Shown: positions 12,601 to 30,962, counted from the first letter of the stretch. The stretch is 64,000 bases of DNA from Thunnus maccoyii (GCF_910596095.1 NC_056540.1:17758501-17822500); one strand, 5' to 3'. Notes: a model not told the origin generated them from the sequence alone. Numbers and translations are program-made.

Positions 12601-15600
12601 ATGAATTTATGCATAACAAAAGCAGATAATCAGCTTGAAATCTTGAAAGTGATCCATGAGATGGAAGACTGACAAATTATTTATACATCGCAAGATGTAG
12701 AAAATGGATAGTATAACTTCTTTTTCTGTTGTATGCTTTATCATTCATAGGCAATCATACACCAGTTGTGTAGAGCTACATAATGACTGGCTGTTTGTTA
12801 TATGGATGTCATGGCAACAGCATAGTTGTTTATTACTGACACGTAAGTAAGATTATTTGATAAAAATGGCAGCTGTAGTTTTTAGCAGCATGCTGTCTAG
12901 TGTGAAACATTTTTTTCCTACCTTTTTGAAAAGTTTTTGTTTTTTGCAGTCAGTTTCCTGATAGTTCCTCCATTTCCACTAACATTAGTCAGGAACACTG
13001 TGTTTGTGTTGCATGAACTCACACATAGTAAACCCGATTCTCACAGTGGCGGCCTTGTGCTTCATTCTCACCTCTGCTATGAAGGCGTCGTCTTCCTCTT
13101 GGACCTGCTCCCTGACGGCCCTCAGCCTCTCCAGAGTCTCCATCTGGCCCTGGCACTGCTTCCTCTGGTCAGCCCGGCCCAGCACCCGACGGACAAGCAC
13201 CACCGCCACCTGGAGCAGCACCCGCACCCCTGCAACGCAAAGAGAAGAGGAGGAGGGGGACAGAGAGAGAGAGAGAGGGGTAAGAGCTGTTGGAGACGCT
13301 TCTAAATGGTAGCTAGAAATCACAGTTGGCACAACAGGCACCATGTCAATCACATTACATATTGTAGATAATTTCTGAACAAATAATTATTCTACAAAGC
13401 CTTGTAAATGAACTGCTGTGACGTTCTTCAAGTTTTATCAGCTAATGTTAATATAAATCACTATAGAACACATAAAGCAATACAGAAATATTCTTACTTT
13501 TGGCCACAGACAACATCATAAATTAAATCCTAATGAGATGAAATTTCTTTTGGGCCTTTTCATTACTTGAAATTCATTATCTTAAATTTTATAGCAAAAC
13601 ATACAGGAACAACATAAAACCAGTATGATATACAGATAATTATATAAAAGATATAACGTGTTTTGCTTCCTCCCTTCCAGGAAGTAATCTGATGCAGTTT
13701 ATTTGTTTTTGACATACCATAGCAGAAAAAGAGATCCCAGACTCGGAGCAGTGTGTTGAAGGGCAGGTGGCGAGTGAACAGACACATCAGCCAGTCAGTG
13801 GCGAACATGAGGGGCTCTACTCCGTGGTGCTGCAGGTGTTTGTGTACAGCTGGACACGTTCTTTTCAAAACCCAGTTCAGCATGGCTGCATCAAACAGGA
13901 CTCCCTCCTACACGACACACGCTCAGACAGTTTAGAACAACAGAGATCCAATAGGTCTGTAATTTCCTTGAACATTTCATTGAATTAACAATGTAATTTG
14001 GTTCTAATTATAGGAATTATTGGTTTGCTCTTGGGACAACAGCTTAATTTAAACACAAGCAAATATTCATTCATTATTAACTTATTATTAGAAACTGTAT
14101 TCATTATATGTGTTGAACTGCATAGTTGTCTGTAGACAAATTTAACATTTCTGTATGTTCAGTTGACCTTTTGAGGTGTGGTAATTGAGCACTGTCTCTA
14201 TTTTCCCTTTAACTACCCTAAATTACACAGTTCTTTCTTAGACAATTATGTAAACTAAAGTATTACTAAGATCTAAACTTTGCACATAGTTTAATAGATT
14301 CATCACTGCCTTAATGTAATAATACATGAACTAAAATCAGCCTTTAAATTCAGTTTACTAGCCTAAGTGTAAGTTATCTGTGTATGACAGGGTAAATAGG
14401 TCAGAGGGAGCTGTGTCAGGTACTGTTTGAGGTGTATGTTTACATGTACGGGAACCTGAGGGTCCTCACCAGTAGAGGGCTGTAGTATCCGGGCAGGTAC
14501 TGCTCACTGATCTGCACCAGACACCAGAAGGCCTCCTAACAAGGTCACATGAAGTGAGGGACCACATAAGAAGACATCAGGTGAACTTCAAGTGCCACAA
14601 TACATTTATACATTATATATTGTCAGATCAGTTTATAGATTAATAGTGAACACCAGATTAGTAAGATGCTTTGAGTTTTTTGGGGGTTTGCAGCTTCTTT
14701 ATTCAACAGAAGGGTAAATTGTGTTATTGATTACTACCTCAGCAGGCATGTTCATCAGCAGCACTGCAGCCACTGGTCCCTGTGCCTGGCAGTAACCCTC
14801 CTCCGGTTGGTACTGAGTGTAGGCTTTCAACACCCGGAACAAACCACGCTGCCTGTGCAAACATACACCACAGTTATCAGTCACGCAAACCACAAGTTTA
14901 AACTTTGTTTAGATAAAAAAACACCTGCAGAATAACAAAGTAACAACTTTTTTTATTGTGCAACAAGATGATACAAAGGAAGCAGAACTGTAAAGAGGGG
15001 GTAGTAGCAGCCGAGGTATACTGACGACTAAAGAGATTGTAGATCTGTTTTCTGTGTTCTCAACGGAAAGACACAGGAGCAGAAACGATGCCCTACCCAT
15101 GTCCGTCCTTGGAGAGGAACATCTCATGAAAAGGGAACTGTCGGTCTAGGTCTCGTTCGATCACATCCACCCAGTTCTGCAGAGCAGGTTGTGAATCCAG
15201 AAACTGGCACGGAGACAAAAGTTACTTTAAGTGAAACAGCTACAAACACTCAACTATTTAAAGGGTTAGTCATGAAAAAATGCTTCTTTTCATTATGTTC
15301 ACTGCACAAGTAATTTATAATAGTTCATATAATGTACCATGATGGGCCTAATTTCTCTTTTAATACAACTAATGACTATTTTCATTGTTGACTGAGCTGT
15401 TGTCAATTCTTTTTTTTTTGATTGATCAATTATCATTTAGTTTATAAAAAGTCGTCCGAAAATAGTGCTACTTGCCCATCACAAGTGATGTACAGACAGT
15501 CCAAAACCCAAAGATATTTAGTTTGCAATGATTTAAAAAAAAAGAATAGCAGTAAATCCTCACATTTGAGAATCTGGAACCAGAGAATATTTGCCATTTT

Positions 15601-17684
15601 TGGTTGATAAATAACTTAAAAATTACTTTTATGGCAATCAATAAATCAACTAATGGTTTCAGTTCTAGATACATCCTTTACAGCATGACCATTACATTCT
15701 TACATTGGGGTTCTGATGCTGAAACGATACATTGAACATACATTGACACACTGATCGAACATATAAAAGCTTTTACTACAGCAAGAGTTACCTGGTAGAG
15801 GTTTTCATTCTGTTTCATCCTGTCAGTAGCTCCACACAACAGAGGCCAGCACTTAGCTCTGAGTGAGGCTGGGATTCCCTTCTGACACTGAACTTTGACC
15901 TGTTGGCAACAGAGATGCAGGATCAGCTCAGACCAGTCATAAGAAAACGACTACGACCATCTATATTTTCATTGTTGTCTTTTCCACAGCAGACATTTTG
16001 ACTTGTTGTAGTAGGAAAAGCACAGGTGTTACTAATAACATTAATGGTGGCTCTGTTCTATTCAAGTGTCCCAGTAAGTCATGTCGGTGTGACAGTGAGC
16101 CAGCATGCACAAAACCAGGACCCCGAAACTGAAGCAGCCATCATTAATTCTCACAATTACTCACACCTGTGATTTTCCTACTGTGTCAAAAAGTCAGAAC
16201 TATCTCCTTTGTGTAGGAGTTGATTTCCACTACGTTGAACGACTGATTTAATGAGACACACCTTACTGGTCTTCTTTGACAAGATGCGCTCCCATTGGCC
16301 AATGATGTTGATCCACTTGGCCTCCCTCTGTCTAACCAGCTCAGGGGGCGGACCCACACTCCTGACCCCAAACAACATACAAAGCAACAGGTAAGTATTT
16401 TAAACCCAAAATATTGTGCTTATAATAAAGAGAACCTTTTACGTGTGTTTTCTGTTGACCATGTAATTTAACTGTGCTGAGCTTTAAGTCAGTGTGCAGA
16501 GTTGCTGCATGCACGTTTGTGTGTTGTCATTATAGAAAAACAGCCTTCCGAAAAACGACAGGAAACAGGAAAACCACACAGTGGCGGTGTAAAGTCTCCA
16601 TAGCAACAGGTCAGGATGTTATCAATGGGGAGAGTGTAAAGACGACAGTTTGTTCAGCTGTTCTTATCCTGAAGTTATAATATTTCATCTGCAGTCCAGT
16701 CTACCGGTTTATTGTTAGTGAAAAACTAAGGTAAATTTGTGGTCAAATGATGTTGAAAAGGTTTGAAAGAGTTTATTATTATTTTATGAAAGTTTTAAAA
16801 AAAAAACTGATTGCAGCTTGCACTCAATCTGACATGAATCTGACAGATTTCTAAATGTCAGCATGTTTGTCTCTTCCTTTTTCAAATACATCCACAAATG
16901 TTCACCTGGGTCGAGGTCTGGTGATGGTGGACTTGTGTTTGCTCTTTCTTGGCCTTGTGTTTAAGGTCTGTCCTGCTTTTAAATAAATTATTTTAAACAT
17001 AACTTAAAGTAATCACAGATGTCAAGCCTCTGCAATATACAGTTTTGTAGATTACCCTACAAATATTACCACTCAATCAGTATTTCTGTGTAAACGAGAT
17101 TTTCTTTCACTCTTTCAGATACATTTTGTTCTTTTTGGCCCATTTTGCACATTTACATGAAATAAAGGGTTTGGAAGCTGCAGCATTCCTATTAAGACTG
17201 TTTTCTAATTGTCTTTTGACTGCATTTACTAACTGGAGTAGTTCTTTGCCCAGTTGGCTTGCTTTCTTGGATGCAGATGCTGTTCTGTCTCATAAAAAAT
17301 GTTGGCTTAAAATCTACAACGTCTTTAGAGCTGCCTGGCCTAAATTTGGAAGAAAATAATTTGCTCTGTGAAAATCTCTACATTAATATCTCCACATCCC
17401 CTTAAAAAAACTTTCAATCCACCTGCAGTCTGCTACTGGGATAGTTTTTCAGTACAGAGAAGAAATTAGACGACAGACAATATATCTATTATATATATAT
17501 CTATTATATATATGTATGTATATATATATATATATGTATATGTATGTGTGTATATATGTGTATATATATATATATATTTGGAAAATATCTGAATTTTAAG
17601 TCTTCTGAAGCTTTCAGAAGACTTAAAATTCAGATATTTTCCAAATATTATATATATATATGTATATGTATGTGTGTGTATGTG

Positions 17685-17736
<52 letters not shown>

Positions 17737-18470
17737 CATACATATACATATATATGTATGTATATATGTGTGTGTGTGTGTGTGTGTATATATGTATATA
17801 TGTATGTATATATATATTTGGAAAATATCTGAATTTTAAGTCTTCTGAAAGCTCTAAAAGCACAATTAATAGTGACAATACCACATAGAGGACCATATTA
17901 TTTACACTGTAATGACTAAAATGAACTTTTATGTATATTACTACTACTCAGATCAGAGTAGTAGTAATATACATATTCAAACATATAACAAAAGTCTAAA
18001 AATGATTTTTATCAGTGCTAAATGTACATTGTGATAAGAAGCATCCAAGTAGTAAAAATGTCTTTGTTTTGATGAATAATGAAATCAAATATTTTTGGTT
18101 GTTGACTTTTTTGTGCACTCAATTTTGAATTTCTCCATTTTTCAGTACAGGACCTATATATATATATTAAGGGTCCTGGGCTTTCTGGGGTCTTGTCTGC
18201 CATGAGACACAGCTGAGTAATCTCAACAACCTCCTCAGTATACATTTCTCTTTCTACATAAAAAATCCTCCTCTGAAAACAGAAAAATGTCTGATTTAAC
18301 TAAGCTCAAGAACAGCACAGTAAATGTGAAACTGCTCACCCAGCTGTGGATCCATTTGTCAGAAGGAAACCGAACCGGTCTGTCTCCAGACCGACTTCTG
18401 ACCCTGCATCAGATCCAGAGCTGTCCTCTTCACTGAAGTTCTTCTGGACTGGATTTGATGGACCCAACAT
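9684..18470 (-). CDS. tbc1d10c: TBC1D10-family Rab GTPase-activating protein with long acidic tail
   Basis: TBC-domain proteins stimulate GTP hydrolysis by Rab (here possibly Rab35- or Ras-type) GTPases at membranes. Nine coding exons on the minus strand: 18470-18340, 16361-16262, 15899-15792, 15203-15097, 14852-14738, 14535-14470, 13907-13718, 13229-13072, 12347-9684. They sum to 3639 nt and 1212 aa. The TBC domain runs from about residue 80 to 310. It has the arginine finger in IERDLDR (R134) and the glutamine finger in GYCQAQ (Q171), plus [20 protein letters not shown] and [16 protein letters not shown]. The 888-codon last exon encodes a Glu/Thr/Gln-rich low-complexity region, a Ser-rich basic patch ([14 protein letters not shown]) and a charged helix of repeated [15 protein letters not shown] type, ending SYAESYF. 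I chose the C paralogue from its position beside rad9a, recalled from human 11q13. Human carabin is only about 446 aa, so the paralogue letter is less certain than the family. Confidence 0.88.
15360..15672. repeat. Teleost dispersed repeat with GATTAATCGATT-type ends
   Basis: This repeat lies in tbc1d10 intron 3. It has the layout of a family I recall as abundant in spiny-rayed fish: ends rich in GATTGATCAATT and CAATAAATCAACTAATGG, and an inner block with CCAAAACCCAAAGATATTTAGTTT and CACATTTGAGAATCTGGAACCAGAGAATATT. The inner block shares words with the copies at 32785 and 23697. Confidence 0.65.
15985..16199. mobile_element. Short palindromic MITE-like element, copy 1
   Basis: The two ends are imperfect inverted copies: GTAGGAAAAGCACAGGTGTT at 16011-16030 on the left and CACACCTGTGATTTTCCTAC at 16162-16181 on the right, with CATTTTGAC and GTCAAAAAG further out. 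The middle (GTGACAGTGAGCCAGCATGC, then CACAAAACCAGG) recurs at 28868-29010. There is no coding capacity, so this is a non-autonomous element. It lies in tbc1d10 intron 2, about 60 bp from exon 2. Confidence 0.65.
17480..17858. repeat. Compound TA/TG/CA microsatellite with a palindromic arm present three times
   Basis: Alternating TA, TG and CA runs surround a 35-nt unit beginning TTTGGAAAATATCTGAATTT. The unit is present forward at 17577-17610, inverted at 17611-17645 (almost no spacer, one extra T) and forward again at 17817-17850. The (CA)n run at about 17699-17729 and the (GT)n run at about 17768-17788 are also inverted copies. The open frames here are repeat artefacts. Confidence 0.85.
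17930..17975. repeat. Perfect 20-bp inverted repeat with 6-nt loop
   Basis: The arm at 17930-17949 (TATGTATATTACTACTACTC) is the exact reverse complement of 17956-17975, with AGATCA between them. It lies in tbc1d10 intron 1, about 80 bp from the compound palindrome. Confidence 0.9.
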
Positions 18471-18589
18471 CTTACTGAAAGAGAGGAGGAGGAGTAGAAA
18501 TGTTATCCGGCTCTCATCATTCAGCGTGACTGTGTGTCCTGCTCTATCATCGTGATTAAGATATACTATACCAAAGAAGCACAATACTG

Positions 18590-20375
18590 TTATCTCATCT
18601 CAAAATGCTGCTCTGGCTGGAGTATGTTGAGGTTTTTGCTTTATGTATTTGTCTTGCTGATAAATGAGAATGTTCTGCTACACTTCATGATGTTTTAAAA
18701 GTAGACTACATATTTTGACACCCATGTCGTTCGAGCCAGGGCTCTAAGATCTGCTGGCTCAGTTTTTAACGTTAGAATGAAGTAGTTTAAGTCAACTTCC
18801 TGCCTTAATCCAACGATAAACATAACCACATTGAGAGGACAGAGAAAAGAGAGAATAGGCATTCAAACTGAATTTACCTTGTACATGTCCGTCCTGTTTG
18901 ATCAGTCGATTGCTGAAGAGGTGAGGTGTGATAGATTCTAGCAATGACAAACTTCCTCTCTCTCTCTTGCTCATTTGCTCTCTCACACACTTACAATGTC
19001 TCTATGTCTCTCCCTGCCTCCATGTCTCTGTATTACAGATGCATGATGTGCCTTAAATCAACTTCCCTCTGGCAAACAATGTGAGATGTTGAATCAGCAA
19101 AATTGACTATTTAAGGAATATAGTCTCTTTTTTAGCTCTCATGGAAGTGAAACATGATTTATCAAACATGACATCAGAGTTAGTAATAAATGTTAAAAGT
19201 ATGGCCTTCAAAGTGCTTCCTGTTGTCTGAGCAATCTTTTTGCTGATTTAGCCTAATTTAGAAAATACAAGGCTGCACTCACACGAGCGAGAAAGTGATT
19301 TAAATCAAGTGAAGAACATCAGTAAATGTAGCCTACAGTTGTTTTGCGATTTCATAACCGAGAGTGGAGAATAACGAGGAGCAGTGAACGCAGCATGTGT
19401 ATAACTGCGCAGTTCAGGGACCAGTGTTAAGTAAGTGTGAGTTACCTGTCACTGCTCACCAAAAACTTGAGGTAAGTCTAGTTAAATATAATCATAGAGG
19501 TGACCTGATTACTGTTGAGGATTCATTTGAGCTCTAAGAACAGGGAGCATGTTAAGTTAATTTAGCTTGTCTGCTAAATTACTCTAAATTGCCAATGTGA
19601 ATGATGAGAGGCGTATTTATAGTATATTATCAAGTCCGGATATATGAGTTAGTATTATGAACAGTTATCATCTGAATAAAGTAAAGTAATTTTTTTTGAA
19701 AATAACGTGTTTTTAGGGAAACTGCGCTTTAATGTAACGTAATAGCCGAGAAGCCAAATCTTGCTAACGGTTGTTTTATTCGTAATGACGCATTCACGTC
19801 ATGTCGTCCTGATCGTAAATAAGAGCTGCTAAATATCCAATCTAGATGAAACACCTGCAAAGGTGTATACAAAATCGCCACAGTTGGCAGCATATTATGA
19901 CACTACTACAGCCAATAAAAACGAACTATATATGTTACAGTGTGTTTATATGTGGTTTAACTTGTTAATAAACGCCTACCAATATCTCACGCAATTAAAA
20001 AAAAAGCTAATTTAGCCTAGTTTTCCATTAATATGGCGCAGCTGCTAGCCTAGCATTGTGTGTAGCCATCTTGCAGTAATCTGAATGCTCCCAAATCGTA
20101 TAAACTGGACGTGTTCCCGTTCTTCCCATCCTGCCGGCATGCCGTCAATGTGGCAGACCGCTGACGTAATACCCGGGATTTGGGGCGCAAGATTATAGGA
20201 TGCATGTGCTCAGTCAGCTGGCAGCCTCCCTCGCTCCCTCACTCCCTCCTCCTTTTGTTTTCAGTGGAGAGCTTTTTCAGTGTTGCAACAATAACGTTTC
20301 CTGTATCTACTGGTCACATTTTAGTTCCTCTAATCAGTATCACCTGTCAACTTTTCTAACTGCCTCTCTGCTCAG
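18590..20375. other. Head-to-head intergenic region of tbc1d10 and ndufs8
   Basis: No coding sequence is visible. On the minus strand an acceptor just before the tbc1d10 ATG (about 18477) implies an upstream non-coding exon. A usable minus-strand donor lies near 18878. On the plus strand a strong donor, GAG|GTAAGT, lies at 19472 and could splice to the acceptor directly before the ndufs8 ATG (CTCAG, ending 20375). CpG-containing sequence around 19370-20210 is the likely shared promoter zone. Confidence 0.4.
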
Positions 20376-23269
<2,894 letters not shown>

Positions 23270-23640
23270 ACTGACCGTTGTATCTGTGCTCTGCCAGCTA
23301 TGATGTGTCAGACGTGAAAATGATACATCTAATCATCCTCCTATGCATTAAAGAGATTATGTGTAGCTTTACAAATATCCATATAAGCAGTGAAGCCTTG
23401 CAACCTTATATTCTGTTGTCAGAAATTAGAAAAACAACAAACAAACACGCACAATTATTTATCTCTCGTGTTGATATGTACTTTATGATGTTGACTTTAT
23501 AATCTCTAACCCATAGCCTATGCACAATCTGTGATTAATTATTTTCTGCTGCACTTTAGAAGCATGTTGTATCTGATTTAATAGCCAGGACATGAAACAT
23601 TATATGTATGTAATTTTGCTGAAGCTATTAAAGATACTGA

Positions 23641-23646
23641 AATAAA
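23641..23646 (+). terminator. ndufs8 polyadenylation signal
   Basis: An AATAAA hexamer lies about 370 bp after the ndufs8 stop, with an ATTAAA just before it. Confidence 0.7.
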
Positions 23647-23696
23647 GCATGTTTTTAAAATTGAACTGTTCATTCTCTTGTTGCATTGCAACAAGT

Positions 23697-24320
23697 TCTG
23701 AAACTATCAGTCGATTCATTGACAAGCCATCAGTCAAGTCATTCATCTAGAAAAAATGCCAAATATCATCTGATTCCAACTTTACATACATGAGGATTTT
23801 ATCTGTTTTATATTACTGTAAATTGAATATTTTTGGGTTTTGGGCTGCTAGGCTGTTGAAACAAGCTATTCGAAGGCATCACCTTAGATTCTGAGAAATA
23901 GCAATGGTCACATTTGGATAAACAATTACGGACTGATTAATTATAAAACGAATTGTTAGTTGCAGCAACAATTAAATCCGGTCTTGTAATGTCAGCCACG
24001 CTTTAACCACTACTAAATATTAAATAGAGCTGGAACAAGCAGCACTTAATAGATTAATTGATCTACACTGATTAATTGTTGAATATTTTTTAAGTAAGAA
24101 CAATTTGCTGATTCCTGCTTTTCTTTGACATATGATAGTAAAGTAAATACAATTGAGGCTTGGACTGTTGGTCGGACAAAAGCTATTTGACAGTGGACTT
24201 TGTGGACTTGTGATGAGCATTTTTACCATATATTTTTAAAGATATTATCTACATCAAACAATTAACTGAGAAAACAATCAGCAGATTAATCAATATGCTA
24301 ATGAAAATATCGTTAATTCA
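23697..24320. repeat. Two adjacent GATTAAT-type dispersed repeat copies
   Basis: The block 23697-23975 has TCAGTCGATTCATTGACAAG at one end and GGACTGATTAATTATAAAAC at the other. The block 24025-24320 has GCTGGAACAAGCAGCACTTA and GATTAATTGATC at one end and CAGCAGATTAATCAATATGC at the other. Both are about 280-300 bp. They fill most of the space between ndufs8 and the ran promoter. Confidence 0.55.
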
Positions 24321-24559
24321 TTCCCAATGATATATTTTTTTAAGGAAGTAAACATGGCAGGTCCTAAATAACACACACAGATGCACCCTTTTTAATTTGT
24401 CACAGGACGTGTAAAAACATGCAGTCTTTGGTTTAATACAATACTTTATTAGCTGTAAAACTGGCTGTACTGGAGTTACGTGTCGTATTATAATCTATAG
24501 GAATAAGTGGCTGCGGGCTTGCTGAATCATGGTCTCAGAGGTACACTCCTCCACTTCTG

Positions 24560-24682
24560 GAATCAAATGCGTTTTTACCGCTGCGGTGGTCACGTGATAA
24601 GGGCGGAAACTGACTCATAGTCCACGCTGAATCTCCCGCGAACGCAGCCATTTACTCTTTTTCTCTCATCGCGGCAGCACCG
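24560..24682 (+). promoter_or_regulatory. ran promoter and non-coding exon 1
   Basis: An 8-bp palindromic E-box TCACGTGA lies at 24590-24597 and an AP-1-like TGACTCA at 24611-24617, in CpG-containing DNA with no TATA box. A pyrimidine-rich TTTACTCTTTTTCTCTC stretch precedes a strong donor (CACCG|GTGAGT) at 24683. This is the probable non-coding exon 1, which would splice to the acceptor ending at 25629 just upstream of the ran ATG. Confidence 0.5.
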
Positions 24683-25654
24683 GTGAGTCCTCCTCTCATT
24701 ATGGGCCAACCTAACATTTTAAGTTTGTGTTTATCAGGTGAAGTATGTTAAAACAACGGGGAACTTGAAGGTGTGCGTTTGTGTTCATTTGGCTTTGTAA
24801 GTGTGACCACGTGAGGAATTAGGCCATTGATTATCTTGTGCTAACTCCCGGCTACATTAGCAGTTAGCAAAGAAAAGAATGGCCTCCATGCCGTGCGGGC
24901 TAACAGGTTAGCATGCACTGCTCTACCTCATTGCACTGCTTTGTTCTTGAAAACCGCTCTTTTTCCTTAAAGTTGGTGTATTTAAACTTGTTGCCAGCAT
25001 CAACCTTGAATGCGTGTCAGCCAGCGTGGTGTGTGAAATGTCGTTTTTGTTATAACTGGGCATCAACTGCAACATGGAACACATTAGTCCAATTGTTCCA
25101 GTCGAACAAGAAAAAGTGCGGTCTCGCGTATGGACCTCTCGTATGGCGCACTCAACGTTAGTAGCTCGTAAGCTAGCGAGCATCTCACAGTGTTAATATA
25201 CGGCAGTAGCAGCAAGCTTGATCGTCTTTTCAGTCAAAATTCCGAGTCCAGCGTTACATTTTTAGTTGTTTTACCTGTATTGTGCTTTTGAGCACATTCA
25301 GATGTTACTGTAACTATTCTTGCTAACGTGTCGGAACGTTAGCATGGATAGAAAATGCTAGAATTTGTCATCGCTAGGTAACGGGCTGCGGAGTGACGTT
25401 ATAACCGTTAACTATATAACGTAAACCGCCCAAAGCGCCAGAATAACGTTAACTGTGCGGTTTTAAGTTAGCGACTTTGTGAAGATCCCCCCTCCCTTCT
25501 CAAAGTGTAACGTTAAATGCGGCGATTGCTAACACCATTAGCTTAGCGTTACTGATGACTGTCCAACTTGGCAGACAGTACGGCGGATAACCTGCTGCTA
25601 ACCGTCCCGCCTTGTTTTGTTTCACTCAGAAAAATCGCAACCACGGCGGACTCA

Positions 25655-28155
<2,501 letters not shown>

Positions 28156-28473
28156 CCTGTCAGCTGAATTTTCCCTCTGCCCCACCCCCCTCCCACCCCG
28201 CTGTGGACAGAAAGTTTTTGGAGTTTTGCCCCCTTACTGTAAAATCCCTTTTCAGATTTTTTATTTTTGAATTTTTTTGTTTGTTTTAAAACTAAGGAAA
28301 AAAACTTGGTGGAAAAGTTGTTCTAATTTCACTGTATAAGACACACCCACCCTAGTGTTGTTGTTGGCATGGCGACGTGCTACTCTTCATCTTCGAGCAC
28401 CCTCCACTGCACTTACCCAGCTCGCATAATGCTGTTGTACGGTGTACTGGAAGCACTAAGGGAGTAAACTTTG

Positions 28474-28479
28474 AATAAA
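28474..28479 (+). terminator. ran polyadenylation signal
   Basis: An AATAAA hexamer lies about 320 bp after the ran stop codon. Confidence 0.8.
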
Positions 28480-28867
28480 AACATTCTCAATATTACATGT
28501 CCAGGTTTGTTTTTAATTTACCAAAGTGGCAGAGTCACAGGGACGCTGTCGGTTTAAAGTAGTTCCAGTAAAAAAAACACTGAGCTCTGTTGATTATCCA
28601 GAGTAATGGAGACACCTTCTGGAAGGGCATCTTGTTGTTGAATTTGAAGTCATTTTTAAATGCATTGTCAGAGGTGGGCGATACCATTTTTAAAAAGAAA
28701 AAAAAACCCTCATAAGATCACATATGTAACTATATATTCCAGTATTGATATATAATGCAATATAAATTTTGTAATGAATTATATAATTTAATAGATGGGA
28801 TATTAATGTTTGGTTTTAGCTAATGCAGCAAATTAATCAAGGTATTCTACATCTATTATGGGCTTTT

Positions 28868-29010
28868 TTTCCACAATAGACATTTTGACTTTCCATAAAA
28901 GGGAAAAGCAGAGGTGTTACTAAAAAAATTAATTATGGTTCTATTCTACTCAATTGTCCCAGTAAGCTGTGACAGTGAGCCATCATGCACAAAACCAGGG
29001 CCCTGAAAAT
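28868..29010. mobile_element. Truncated MITE-like element, copy 2
   Basis: This copy matches 15985-16130 in the same orientation, including CAGACATTTTGACTT-like, GGGAAAAGCA(G)AGGTGTTACTAA, CAATTGTCCCAGTAAG, GTGACAGTGAGCCATCATGC and CACAAAACCAGGGCCCTGAAA. The right inverted end is missing or too diverged to see. Confidence 0.6.
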
Positions 29011-30600
29011 ACACTTATATATACTTATGCCTTCCTGCTGTGATGTGTGAAAATGTTTATCATGGGACTAAAGCCTGTTGCTATAAAGTAGTCATCTTTG
29101 ATCTACAACATTGGCCACAATGGGCCCAGTACAATTATTAGATATTACGCTGATAGATATCTAACAGTTAATCCTGCATGTAATGGGGCTCAATGATGTA
29201 ACTCTTAGAAAAGCTTACAGTGGTGCTGTTGCATCCTAAACATAAGGTCCTTTTATACGGAATCAAATACTTATGTAAGAGGTTTTTCCAGGGTCAACAA
29301 CTTTAATAGCTCAACAGATGTAAACTGGATCTAAAATATTAAGGTAATGTTTGTCCAATCACAGTAGAGGCATTTACAACCTGCTGGCCACCAGGTGTCA
29401 GCCCTGTTCAAAGCACAGTGGACTGAACAACCTCTACAGCATTACGTAATAGTTTTTACTCTGCGCATTCATTGTGAGTGCGTGTGACTTCAACTCGGTT
29501 TTATCCATGTTTTTTTTTACACCAGGTGGTTACTACACTGATCTGGGTTAGGATGCAGTCACATGTCATAGTCTTGTGGCCATTGTGACTATTTTTATCA
29601 CCCCACAACCACAATGCAGGTTATGTTTATCAGAAACAACACAGATTTACATCACATGACACCTCATCATCATCAGGAAGTCATCACAGGTTACCTATCT
29701 GTTTTAGGTCTACATGCAATATACATTTATGATGTATTTAGTTTGCTTAAAACAATCTTGTTATCTGACTTGTTAGCATCATCAGTCAGCTTTCCCACCT
29801 TTATGAAAACAGGTGGTTACTCTCCTCTGATTGGCTGAGTTTAATTCTATAAGATCCAGGTTGTTATTGTTATTTATTTAAATTACAGACTAAAATTTAC
29901 TAATTTGCGCCTGCTTTCAATACACTGGTTTAAAAAGTACAACCTATCCTGTTATATTCCTTTTCCCTACATTACAGTGTGTGCTGCATTCAGGTTACAC
30001 TACTAAAGCGTAAACGTAATAACCAAAATGCACACTCTGGCTTTTAGATAATAGTACATTTGAACTGGGAGCTCGAGGTGGAATATTTTAGACTATACAT
30101 TAAAGTGTAGTAAATACTGTATATTCATTCGCCCACAGACAAACTAAATGAGCCGAATAAGGAAACAACAGTCAAAAAAGTACAATGGGCAAAAAATTAA
30201 CTCAAACATCAGGGCACAGTTTCATTTTGAATTTCTAACGTCTTACTGACATTGCTAACTGGTCTGTAGTGTCATACCATTTTAAGCACACTCTCCCTCA
30301 GGTCCACACTTTCATACTCTCAAACTGTATTTATCCCTTTGATAATGAGCTTTATGTGATCATTTGCTCTTGTTTTGTCGTTCTGCAAAAAAACAGAGGG
30401 GCCAGCTTCTTTTACATCACACATTTTATCACTTGCGGGCTCAACATAAGGAAGACATCAGGGGGAAACAATGGGCACTAATGTGCAGATATTTCAGTTG
30501 CTGATCATTCTGGGTAAATTTCACATCCACAAATCTAAACGGACTGGCTCCAAAAACCCTGCCTTCATCATCAAACTGCCTCAATCTTTCTGCTAAAGAG

Positions 30601-30736
30601 GATTGTGTGATACAATCGAAAGCTCCAGAAGAGTTACTGAGGAGACCATGTGAGATTATCTTGTCAATATGGATGTTACAATTCCATGACAATCCATCTG
30701 CTGAGGAAGATCATGTGATTCAATCAAAAGCTCCAG
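30601..30736. repeat. Short direct duplication
   Basis: The 28-nt unit GATTGTGTGATACAATCGAA... at 30601-30628 recurs at 30709-30736 with four changes, 108 bp apart. A weaker ACCATGTGAG echo lies between them. This looks like a decayed tandem repeat. Confidence 0.6.
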
Positions 30737-30962
30737 TAAAACATTTTCAAAATCCAGAATATTTTAGATTAATTTGGTTTAATTTGATCTGTAATGAACT
30801 GACTTCAATGTGCTTAGTCATGGTCAGCCATGACTTGCACAATGTTTGTAGTGTTTTTTTTTAAGATTCTTGTCTATTGTAAATAAAGACAGTTAAAAAG
30901 ACATCAAGGGAAAACAATATACCAAAGTCATCATTTAACAATGAAAGCCACATGGTTAGTTA

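Noticed and set aside
17466-17896. Overlapping open frames on both strands with similar peptides ([11 protein letters not shown])
   Set aside because: They are translations of the palindromic arm and dinucleotide repeats. The similarity on both strands comes from the inverted copy, not from a protein.
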